A stretch of 64,000 bases of DNA from Candidatus Eremiobacter antarcticus. GTDB taxonomy: Bacteria > Vulcanimicrobiota > Vulcanimicrobiia > Eremiobacterales > Eremiobacteraceae. The notes beneath the pieces are model-generated. The model was not told where the DNA came from. It did not search any database and saw only the letters and a list, made by a program, of their open reading frames with translations. Each line of letters starts with the position of its first letter. Positions within the stretch are counted from its first letter, which is position 1. The stretch spans positions 1-64,000 of the forward strand of contig QHBK01000002.1 in NCBI GenBank assembly GCA_003244105.1, read 5' to 3'. Made by a program: the position numbers and the translations under genes. This document shows, piece by piece, positions 18,394 through 25,726 of the stretch.

Positions 18394-21372
18394 ATGCGAC
18401 AAAAGCCAAATTTGAAGCCGCTCGCAAGAGCCATAATTCTTGCCGGTCTTTCCCTTATCGTTTCAGTATCGGTAAGGCAGCCAACCTCCCGCATCGATGC
18501 GACCGACGTTAGGAGCTTCTTCTATAAAGACAGCCGTGCGGATCTTGCGCAAGCAAAAGCGAACGGCGTGCAGGACGTTTCCCTTGTGTTCGCAGCAAAG
18601 CGTGGAATGAACGGTGTGCTAGCCCTCGCTATTGAGGCAAGTGGTGGGACGCTGCGGGTTCGAGATGATGCGATCAATTATATTCGTGCGCGGGTGCCAC
18701 TAAACCAGATTGACGTAATCATTCAAAGCGGCGCGGTTGAGTCTGCTGCGTTTAACGTTGGCTCGCAAAAGTCTGCCGCCCGTCCGTTTGCCCGAACGCA
18801 CCTCCGGCCTACCGATTCGGAGTTCGAACGCCAATGGCCGCCGAGACAGAGCGACTTTCCATTGACCCACCCTTTTTCTCCGCTGCACGACATGGATGCC
18901 GACGAGTTTCAAAGAGCACACCCGACCTTCGACGGTCGGGGTGTGGTCGTGGCCGTGCTCGACGGCAACTTCGACTTTCTCTTGCCGGAGCTCCAAAGCG
19001 CGATGACGGCCGACGGAGCCGCGGTTCCTAAATTGGCTGATTTTCGGATCTCAACCGATCCCACGGAAAACCGCTCACCGCAGTGGGTCAACATGAGTGC
19101 CCAGGTCACAAGCGCTGACGGCAAAGCGACCTTCAAGGGCAAGCATTTCGTACTACCCCATCCTGGAACGTACCGCATTGGTTTTTTTAGCGAGCGGGGC
19201 TGGGGTGAGGACGACGCGGCATACATCCACAAAGACATCGATCGCGACGGTAACCCGCCGGGTGATGATGGTCTTTTCGGCGTCCTTTGGGATGAATCGC
19301 ACAATTTGGTCTATGTCGATACCGACCGCAGCGGAGACTTTTCAAAAAAGAATGCCATGCGGGACTATCGCGCCGCGCATCAGACCGGCGTGTTTGGCCA
19401 CATTCGTCCAAGTCGAGCGGTCCGTGATTCGATCGGCTTTGCGGTTCAGACAGATCCGAAGGACAAGTATGTCGCGATCGTTGTGGGCATTTACCAGCAC
19501 GCTACCAGCATTGTCGGAGCATTAGCCGCAAACCCGCGGCCGCATGGCCGCTTTCGGGGCATTGCGCCAAACGTCCAGCTTGCGTCCATCAGTTACGGTG
19601 TCGGTCCACTTGGAGCAATGATCGATGCATTACGAATGAGCTTCGAGGATCCGAAAATCGACGCCGTTTTGTTTGAGTGGGACTATGAGCTATTTGGGCG
19701 CTACCTACTGCGCGATGGCCACAACGTTGCCAGCATCATCATCGACCGACTCGCGCAACGCTACCAAAAGCCTATCTTTATCCCCGGTGACAACTCTCCC
19801 GGTTTAGCTCTAGCCGCCGAACTCGGAATGCACACTCATGCGATCATCGTCGGAGGTTATGAAAGCCGCGATGCGTACCGACGAAATCTTGGGTTATTTA
19901 CAAAGTATCAGGATAACTTGCACTGGGGAGGTTTGTCGCACGGCCCCGGAGCGAACGGTGCCTTGAAGCCGGATGTTCTGGCACCGTCGGGCAGCCTCGG
20001 TCTGGACCCCGGTTATCGCGATACCGACACCATCGGCGGGGAGCTCAAAGGCCTTTTTCACCTTCCGCCCGGATATGGTATCAGCGGTGGGACTTCTCAA
20101 GCGACGCCGCTTGCAACGTCTGCTGCCGTACTGCTGATCAGCGCAGCCAAACAAACTCATACGCCCTACAATGCCGACCGACTTTACTATGCGCTACGCA
20201 ACGGGGCACGGTTTATTGCACACCACCAAGCTTACGAGCAGGGGAACGGATTGGTTGACGTTGCTCAGGCGTGGAGCATTCTGCACCAGCTGAGGGATAA
20301 TTCACCGTTGACGTTTGTGAGTGCCGCACCGGTACAGACAGTCAACAGTAATCTCTTTCAAACTCCCAACATTGGACCGGGGCTGTACGAGCGCGAAGGT
20401 TGGAATGCAGGCATGCAGGCAGCTCGCGCAATCGTCGTGACCCGAACTTCAGGACCGGTTCATCGAATGCGGTTCCAAGTGGGCTGGATCGGGAACGACG
20501 GCACATTTAGCGGCCCGCCATCGGTATGGTTACCTTTAAATGCGCCCACGGCGATTCCGATCCGAATCCACGTTCGCAAGCGCGGCCCGCACAGCGCCCT
20601 GCTCACATTGAACAATGATCAGATGCACGGAGCTCAATATCGCGTTATGACAACCATCGTCGCGGCGAACGAGTTTGACGAAGCCCGCGGCTTTGTGGTT
20701 AAGGACAGCATTGACGTGGCGCGGCCAGGCGATGGCGGATTTTTTCTTAATGTTCCATCGCGTGTAAACGTGCTCAAAGCCACCATAAGCGTTGAGAAGG
20801 CCAACGTTCTCGCGTATTGGATTTCCCCAGACGGGAATGAAGCAGCGGGCGAATGGTCGCGCGGTTCAGACGAGGGCGGCGAGCGGACTCTAGTTATGCC
20901 AAGGCCGATGGCGGGCGTGTGGGAGCTGGTGCTGGACAACTCCTTCGCGGACGAAATGTCATATGATCCTGATAGGCCGCGTCCTCTGCTGGATACACAC
21001 GTCAGCCTGGAAGCAAGAGTTTATCGAGCTGAGATTGACAGCACCCCAGGCACGAAACAACAACCACTTACATTCGTCGCGACAAATACTCTGGCAGCAG
21101 CGCCAGCTCGCCTGGTGGGCAACTCGCTTGCAAGTGTTTTCCAGGCGGCCCCGACAATCGCTCAGGATGATCTTCAAGAGTATGCGATTGATGTTCAGCC
21201 AGGGTCGGACAGCGTAGGGGCGGCGGTCTCTAGTGCGCCAACCACAGACTTGGATTTATACCTGTTCAACTGCACAAAAAGTAAATGCTCGCTGGTGGCA
21301 CAAGGTTCATCTCGCGGGGGGAACGAGCTTGTGGTTGCTAATCATCCTTCCGCCGGGAGGTGCTTACGGTAG
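18394..21372 (+). CDS. Secreted subtilisin-family (S8) serine peptidase, frameshifted near the C-terminus
   Basis: 992 aa as it reads. The full triad is present: Asp in VAVLDGNFD (D190), His in YQHATSIVG (H369, replacing the usual HGT) and Ser in GTSQATP (S568); the oxyanion Asn is in PGDNSPG (N467). A long Asp-His insertion carries an EF-like acidic loop (VDTDRSGDF, 308-316), also found in degenerate form in the other S8 protein of this island. The N-terminus has a short signal-like segment. The frame stops at 21370 just after SAGR. A second open frame to 21626 continues the homology, so the gene has lost one base, most simply from the G run at 21355-21357. The protease domain itself is intact. 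Confidence 0.85.
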   Translation: MRQKPNLKPLARAIILAGLSLIVSVSVRQPTSRIDATDVRSFFYKDSRADLAQAKANGVQDVSLVFAAKRGMNGVLALAIEASGGTLRVRDDAINYIRARVPLNQIDVIIQSGAVESAAFNVGSQKSAARPFARTHLRPTDSEFERQWPPRQSDFPLTHPFSPLHDMDADEFQRAHPTFDGRGVVVAVLDGNFDFLLPELQSAMTADGAAVPKLADFRISTDPTENRSPQWVNMSAQVTSADGKATFKGKHFVLPHPGTYRIGFFSERGWGEDDAAYIHKDIDRDGNPPGDDGLFGVLWDESHNLVYVDTDRSGDFSKKNAMRDYRAAHQTGVFGHIRPSRAVRDSIGFAVQTDPKDKYVAIVVGIYQHATSIVGALAANPRPHGRFRGIAPNVQLASISYGVGPLGAMIDALRMSFEDPKIDAVLFEWDYELFGRYLLRDGHNVASIIIDRLAQRYQKPIFIPGDNSPGLALAAELGMHTHAIIVGGYESRDAYRRNLGLFTKYQDNLHWGGLSHGPGANGALKPDVLAPSGSLGLDPGYRDTDTIGGELKGLFHLPPGYGISGGTSQATPLATSAAVLLISAAKQTHTPYNADRLYYALRNGARFIAHHQAYEQGNGLVDVAQAWSILHQLRDNSPLTFVSAAPVQTVNSNLFQTPNIGPGLYEREGWNAGMQAARAIVVTRTSGPVHRMRFQVGWIGNDGTFSGPPSVWLPLNAPTAIPIRIHVRKRGPHSALLTLNNDQMHGAQYRVMTTIVAANEFDEARGFVVKDSIDVARPGDGGFFLNVPSRVNVLKATISVEKANVLAYWISPDGNEAAGEWSRGSDEGGERTLVMPRPMAGVWELVLDNSFADEMSYDPDRPRPLLDTHVSLEARVYRAEIDSTPGTKQQPLTFVATNTLAAAPARLVGNSLASVFQAAPTIAQDDLQEYAIDVQPGSDSVGAAVSSAPTTDLDLYLFNCTKSKCSLVAQGSSRGGNELVVANHPSAGRCLR

Positions 21373-21626
21373 TAGATGGCTTTCGCGTGCCCGGTACAAC
21401 GGTCCACTACTATTATGAGGATTTTTTCACGAATCGACAATTCGGAGCGGTCACAACGAGCGACTTTGAGAGACCGCACCCAGCCCAAGCTTCGTGGAAT
21501 ACGCCTGCCCAAGTTTGGATTGCGAAGCGACCATCTGCACCACGTCAATTGGCGGTGATCTTGTCCGTGACGAGCAGCGCGCTGCCGAAAGAAGTTTTGG
21601 GAATGCGGTTGTTCGAGCGGCCCTAG
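21360..21626 (+). pseudogene. Out-of-frame C-terminal tail of the preceding S8 peptidase
   Basis: This frame reads VLTVVDGFRVPGTTVHYYY and continues to a stop at 21624. It is beta-rich, like the C-terminal end of the other S8 peptidase in the window (there APGRWVAVIEPSVPTGDVTLRYR). Restoring one G at 21355-21357 would give SAGE-VLTVVDGF in a single frame and a protein of about 1078 aa. It has no ribosome-binding site or plausible start of its own, so I read it as part of the upstream gene, not as a separate gene. Confidence 0.8.
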
Positions 21627-21703
21627 CCCGAAGTGGACAACGTTCCTGCCAGGTTATATGAGGCGCGTAAACTCACCAAGTGATATACCGTCGGAGGTTG
21701 AGG

Positions 21704-23587
21704 ATGCACTGTTTTCATCGCTTACTGGCCGGCTTTGCGGCGCTTGCCCTTATTGCATTGCTCGTCACCTCAACCCGGGAGGGGCTTAACTCCGCACGAG
21801 CGGCCGACACCGTGCGCATCACGGTCGAGCCAAACATCTTGGTAACCCAAGATATAGATGCGCCCCACACTGAGACCTCATTGGCCACCGACGCGGCAAA
21901 TCCAAGACGGTTGCTGGGTGCGGTAACGACGTTTGCCCGCACTGGTCAAGGGCTCTATGATAAGCCGCAAGCATCTCTCGATGGCGGGTATACCTGGGCT
22001 GACTCGACAGTACCGGAGTCACGGGAGGGGAGCGGCGATCCCCAAACCGCTTACGGTATCACTGGCACGAGCTATTTCGTCACGCTCAACAATAAGTACG
22101 GAATGCTATTTTACCGCTCGATCGACGGCGGTATAACTTGGAAAAAGCCACTCGCTCTGGGGCACTGCGATCATGAGCAAATCGCAATCGATCGGACAAG
22201 TGGACCGCATCGAGGACGCGTCTATATCACGGCCGAGCACATCCTGCCAAAGTCAAGGCGCTTGCAAGGCGACCGCGTCCTCGAGTTGTGGCGCTCCGAT
22301 AACGATGGCCGCTCGTTCACCTCGAGGGTTCTTGAGAGCGGTCATGTCGCCGCGGACAAACCCTTCGCTGACGGCGGGCTTGCGGCGGAAGGCCTTGCAG
22401 TACTCAGCGATGGCTCCCTGGTCGCCGGTGTCGTGCGTTATGTCACCGAAAGAGACTTTCCATATGAACGCTTCTATACGACCGTGTCGAGAGACGGCGG
22501 CAATACGTTTGGCCCCGAACGGAAAAGCGTGGATTTGAATTTCGGCGGACAGTCGAAAATGATGGATCACCAGCTTGCGGTTCAACATGGCGACATGACG
22601 CGCTCGTTTTCCTTGTCTGTCCTGGCCGCCGACACCGACAAAAAGAGCCCTTATCGCGACCGCTTGTATGTCGTGTACGGCGTAATTTCCGCCAACAATT
22701 CGCGACTCGATACTATTTATTCGATTGATCGCGGACGCTCTTGGAGCGCTCCCGTTGGCGTCGTATCGGGCGCGGGCGGGGGGACAGATTTCCAGCCGGC
22801 GATTGCCACCAATGCTCGGGGTGAAGTTGGCATTCTTTACTATCACGCACCAGCCGACAACAGCAACAATCGTTTTCACGTGTATGTTACTGTCTCGCTG
22901 GATGGAGGGAAGTCGTGGTTACCAAGCGCGCGCGTCAGCTCCCGTAGCTCGCTCCCGCACGCCCGGGGCAATATGTTGCCCATGGGTTTCTATACGCAGA
23001 GCAGCAAGAAGGAACTGAGCGCGTCCGTCATTTCCGCCAACTCCCGATGGCCAGAGGGCGGTGACTATATTGGTTTCAGTGCAGACGCTAGTGGTGTGTT
23101 TCATGCGCTCTGGCCCGACAGCCGCACGGGAACGTACCAACTCTACGCTGCGCGCGTCAACGTCGCCGGGCCGCCGATGCCTTCGGCCGAAGGCCCTATC
23201 CAGCTAGTCAACGATAAGCTACAGCTTATTTTCGACCCATCACGCTACGATGCAAGCGCGGGTGATTTCATTTTCCCCATCCGCCTGCGCAATGTATCCA
23301 AGGGCGTGATCTATGGGCCGCTCACGACGACCTTGAAGGGCACGGTGGACAAGTACATAATCGCGGAGCACCGAAAACGGGTGCCCTACGTTATACGCAA
23401 TGCTGCAAACGGTCAACGTGGCCCAGGCGCAACGTTTGACTATACGACGGCGCTGGGCGGCACAGGGCGACTCTCACCGGGCGCCCTTACTGACGCCGTT
23501 GAGTGGCGAGTGCACTTAAGCGACCCTACCCGGCTCGACACATTTCAGTTTCACCTTGACGCGCACGGACGGTACTCAGCACCCTAA
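21704..23587 (+). CDS. Secreted six-Asp-box beta-propeller protein (sialidase-like fold), paralogue 4
   Basis: 627 aa from the ATG at 21704, preceded 7 bases upstream by GGAGG. A GTG at 21680 would place that site inside the gene. A signal peptide (FAALALIALLVTS) is followed by six Asp boxes: SLDGGYTW, SIDGGITW, SDNDGRSF, SRDGGNTF, SIDRGRSW and SLDGGKSW. It shares CDHEQIAID and GGDYIGFSAD signatures with paralogues 1 and 3. In the fifth blade the usual VWSDxR is replaced by VVYGVIS. The C-terminal domain has the VSKGVIYGPLTTTLK pattern. It is the last gene before the tRNA-fragment border of the island. No substrate can be assigned. Confidence 0.8.
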   Translation: MHCFHRLLAGFAALALIALLVTSTREGLNSARAADTVRITVEPNILVTQDIDAPHTETSLATDAANPRRLLGAVTTFARTGQGLYDKPQASLDGGYTWADSTVPESREGSGDPQTAYGITGTSYFVTLNNKYGMLFYRSIDGGITWKKPLALGHCDHEQIAIDRTSGPHRGRVYITAEHILPKSRRLQGDRVLELWRSDNDGRSFTSRVLESGHVAADKPFADGGLAAEGLAVLSDGSLVAGVVRYVTERDFPYERFYTTVSRDGGNTFGPERKSVDLNFGGQSKMMDHQLAVQHGDMTRSFSLSVLAADTDKKSPYRDRLYVVYGVISANNSRLDTIYSIDRGRSWSAPVGVVSGAGGGTDFQPAIATNARGEVGILYYHAPADNSNNRFHVYVTVSLDGGKSWLPSARVSSRSSLPHARGNMLPMGFYTQSSKKELSASVISANSRWPEGGDYIGFSADASGVFHALWPDSRTGTYQLYAARVNVAGPPMPSAEGPIQLVNDKLQLIFDPSRYDASAGDFIFPIRLRNVSKGVIYGPLTTTLKGTVDKYIIAEHRKRVPYVIRNAANGQRGPGATFDYTTALGGTGRLSPGALTDAVEWRVHLSDPTRLDTFQFHLDAHGRYSAP

Positions 23588-23668
23588 TGGTAAAGGGCCT
23601 TTGAAAGCCTTCCCCCTTGGCCTGCGGGCTACCGCGGCTAAGCGACCATTAATTGCGAAGGTTAAGAG

Positions 23669-23692
23669 CTGCCACCATTTCTGCCACCATTT
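23669..23692. repeat. Exact tandem 12-bp repeat near the island end
   Basis: CTGCCACCATTT occurs twice back to back (23669-23680 and 23681-23692). It lies about 115 bases inside the tRNA-fragment border. Short direct repeats at this distance from a core site are typical of arm-type binding sites of tyrosine integrases. That role is inferred from position only. Confidence 0.45.
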
Positions 23693-23805
23693 TTCCGTTA
23701 TTCCGTGTGTTAGATGGGATTGGATAGAGATCTGGTGTGCGCGGACTGCGACTGTTCAAGCCTCCCCGTCACTTGTCATCACTAATTGGCTGGTCGGTAT
23801 CAGAA

Positions 23806-23850
23806 TTGACACTGTAGAGGTCAGAGGTTCGAGACCTCTCGCGCCCACCA
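23806..23850 (+). other. 3' fragment of a tRNA-Val(GAC) gene; putative attR of an integrated element
   Basis: The stretch reads as the last 45 bases of a tRNA: anticodon loop TTGACAC (anticodon GAC), 3' anticodon strand TGTAG, variable loop AGGTC, T-arm AGAGG-TTCGAGA-CCTCT with a perfect 5-bp stem (23823-23839), acceptor strand CGCGCCC, discriminator A and CCA (23848-23850). The 5' half is absent: no GGGCGCG acceptor strand or D-arm lies within 80 bases upstream, and the five bases before the loop (CAGAA) pair poorly with TGTAG. A truncated 3' tRNA end beginning at the anticodon loop is the usual scar of site-specific integration. The intact copy is expected to the left of the window. Confidence 0.75.
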
Positions 23851-23908
23851 TTGCAACCCTCACGCGATAAGCCTCAGTGAGACAACGCAACGAAAGCTTC
23901 TCTTTCGT

Positions 23909-24469
23909 ATGTCGAAGTTGATCTACATCACCAATACGTCGCTCGACGGTTACATCGAGGACGAAACCGGTGCCTTCGATTGGGAGAATTCCGATCAAGT
24001 ACACCCGTTCGTCACAGAGTTGTTGCGGCCGATCGGAACTCATCTCTATGGGCGGCGACTGTATGAGACGATGGCCTACTGGGATGCGCCGGTGGAGGGC
24101 TATCCGCTCGAACACCGCGACTTCGCACAGGTGTGGCAGAGGGCCGAGAAGATCGTCTTCTCACGCACGCTAACCGGCGCTACGACGCGCAACACACGTA
24201 TCGAGCGGAACTTCGACGTCGAGGCTATTCGGAAGCTCAAGCGGGAGTCGGAGCACGACATCATCATCGGTGGCGCCGAGCTTGCGGGGCTCGCGCTCGA
24301 AGCCGATCTCGTCGACGAATGTCACCTGTTTCTCAACCCGGTGATCCTCGGCGGCGGAAAGCCGGCATTCCGAGCCGCCTTACGACGGAATCTCGAACTC
24401 TATGAGACGCGCCGTGTCGGCACCGGAATAGTCCACTTGCACTATCGAATACGACGCGGCACCCCTTAA
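23909..24469 (+). CDS. Dihydrofolate reductase / RibD C-terminal family protein
   Basis: 186 aa. The N-terminus SKLIYITNTSLDGYIED, the GRRLYETM segment and the IIIGGAELAG and PVILGGGKPAF motifs are those of the RibD_C/DHFR-like fold (YyaP/YwjB-type reductases). These are cytoplasmic NADPH-binding proteins whose substrate is usually unknown; they are not the housekeeping folate reductase. The start is fixed by the conserved N-terminus. No Shine-Dalgarno is present: a 7-bp-stem hairpin occupies the 19 bases before the ATG. It is the first gene on the chromosome side of the putative att site and precedes the LanC-like gene by 42 bases on the same strand. Confidence 0.87.
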   Translation: MSKLIYITNTSLDGYIEDETGAFDWENSDQVHPFVTELLRPIGTHLYGRRLYETMAYWDAPVEGYPLEHRDFAQVWQRAEKIVFSRTLTGATTRNTRIERNFDVEAIRKLKRESEHDIIIGGAELAGLALEADLVDECHLFLNPVILGGGKPAFRAALRRNLELYETRRVGTGIVHLHYRIRRGTP

Positions 24470-24511
24470 AAGCCGTTCGCGGCCGGCAGCTCGGCTGACG
24501 AGGAGGAAACG

Positions 24512-25726
24512 ATGGCCGCAGCAATGCTCTACGAGCCGGCGCAGTTCGAGCCTCTGATCGACGAGCCGTGGGCTCCGGCGCGTGTTGAGGATTCAATCGC
24601 CGCAATCGTCGCCGACGCCGACGCGGCGTTTGATCCGGATGCCCTCTGGCCGGCGGAGGAATGGGACGGGCGCGAGGAGCCGCTGCCGCTGAAGAGCTTT
24701 TACGTCGGTGCAGCCGGTGTCATCTGGGCGCTCGATGCGCTGCGGCGAAACGGCCACGCCGAGAGCTCGCTCGATCTCGCCGCCGCGGCGCTGCACACGC
24801 TCAAACTTAAGCGGGCGGCACCGGACTTCACCGCGGATGAGCATTACCATCCTGGCTCGCTCTTCTGTGGCGAGACTGGACCGCTGCTCGTCGCCTTCAG
24901 GCTGACATCCGATCCGGCGCTCGTTGACGACCTCCATTCGCTCGTTCGCGCGAACGTACACAACCCGACGGACGACATCAATTGGGGAGCACCCGGCACC
25001 CTTCTCGCAGCCGTGGCGATGGGCGAATGGACCCGAGAGCCGCGCTGGGAGGAGGCGGCGCGCGAGACAGCGACAGCGCTACGTGGCCGGCGGGGCGACG
25101 ATGGGCTGTGGCGGCAGGATGATGACTACCGCGGCGTCGGCACGCTTCACGGCGCCGCCGGAAACACACTTGCCCTGCTCCGATTCGAGCCGGACGACGC
25201 GCTTGCGAGCGAGACCGCAGGCGTTCTCAGCCGGCATGCGTTCCGCCAGGGCGGCCTCGCCAATTGGCCAGGCTCGCCGCGTCCCCAGCTCGCGCGGCCG
25301 CGAGATGGTCGGATCTGTCTTCAATGGTGCACCGGCGCTCCCGGTGTCCTCGCCGGCGCCTGGGACTACCTGGACGAGGACCTCCTCCTCGCCGCCGCCG
25401 AGCTCATCTGGCACGCGGGGGCTCACAGTGACGAGAAAGGCCACGGCCTCTGCCATGGCACATCGGGTAACGGCTTCGCACTTCTCAAAGCCTTCGCACG
25501 CACAGGCGACGAGCGCTGGCTCGAACGCGCCCGCCGCTTCGCAGTGCACGCGCTCGCCCAAGCGGAGCGGATCGCGGCCGCGAACGGCCGGCGCCACTAC
25601 TCACTCTTCACCGGAGACGTCGGCACCGCACTCTTCGCCGCCGCCTGCCTCGACGCCGACGCGCGCTACCCGATTATCGAAGCCCTTCTAGAGCCGGCGA
25701 AGAACGCGCAAAAGCGCGGACTTTAA
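24512..25726 (+). CDS. Stand-alone LanC-like (lanthionine synthetase C family) zinc protein
   Basis: 404 aa with a strong GAGGAGG site 7 bases before the ATG. The alpha-toroid fold is indicated by repeated G-x-x-G motifs (VGAAGVIWAL about 65-74, GAPGTLLA about 159-166, LHGAAGNTLAL about 212-222, TGDVGTALF near the C-terminus). The zinc ligands of LanC proteins are present: Cys273 in QWCTGAPG and Cys314-His315 in LCHGTSGNG. LanC enzymes add Cys thiols to dehydroamino acids; eukaryotic-type LanCL homologues act in other thiol chemistry. There is no LanB, LanM, transporter or obvious precursor peptide nearby, so a RiPP role is unsupported and a LanCL-like role is as likely. High-GC codon use differs from the island to its left. 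Confidence 0.88.
   Translation: MAAAMLYEPAQFEPLIDEPWAPARVEDSIAAIVADADAAFDPDALWPAEEWDGREEPLPLKSFYVGAAGVIWALDALRRNGHAESSLDLAAAALHTLKLKRAAPDFTADEHYHPGSLFCGETGPLLVAFRLTSDPALVDDLHSLVRANVHNPTDDINWGAPGTLLAAVAMGEWTREPRWEEAARETATALRGRRGDDGLWRQDDDYRGVGTLHGAAGNTLALLRFEPDDALASETAGVLSRHAFRQGGLANWPGSPRPQLARPRDGRICLQWCTGAPGVLAGAWDYLDEDLLLAAAELIWHAGAHSDEKGHGLCHGTSGNGFALLKAFARTGDERWLERARRFAVHALAQAERIAAANGRRHYSLFTGDVGTALFAAACLDADARYPIIEALLEPAKNAQKRGL

Larger units (their letters stand above)
23588..23908. other. Gene-free border region between island and flanking chromosome
   Basis: 321 bases without a credible gene. It holds the tandem 12-bp repeat, the tRNA-Val fragment, and a 7-bp-stem hairpin (ACGAAAG / CTTTCGT, 23890-23908) directly in front of the next start codon. 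The small antisense frame through the tRNA fragment, reading GARGLEPLTSTVS, is a familiar spurious translation of tRNA ends. Confidence 0.7.

Noticed and set aside
22253-22879. 208-aa minus-strand frame inside propeller paralogue 4
   Set aside because: It lies wholly within a well-supported gene on the other strand, has no homology I recognise and no ribosome-binding site.
174-23587. Calling the four propeller proteins true sialidases
   Set aside because: Asp boxes occur in many propellers; no FRIP motif or Arg triad could be placed, and no sialic-acid catabolic genes are nearby.
23756-24115. 119-aa minus-strand frame containing GARGLEPLTSTVS
   Set aside because: This is the antisense translation of the tRNA fragment plus the DHFR-like gene; the motif is a well-known spurious product of tRNA ends.
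24512-25726. A lanthipeptide biosynthetic cluster around the LanC-like gene
   Set aside because: No dehydratase, protease-transporter or Cys/Ser/Thr-rich precursor was found on either side.
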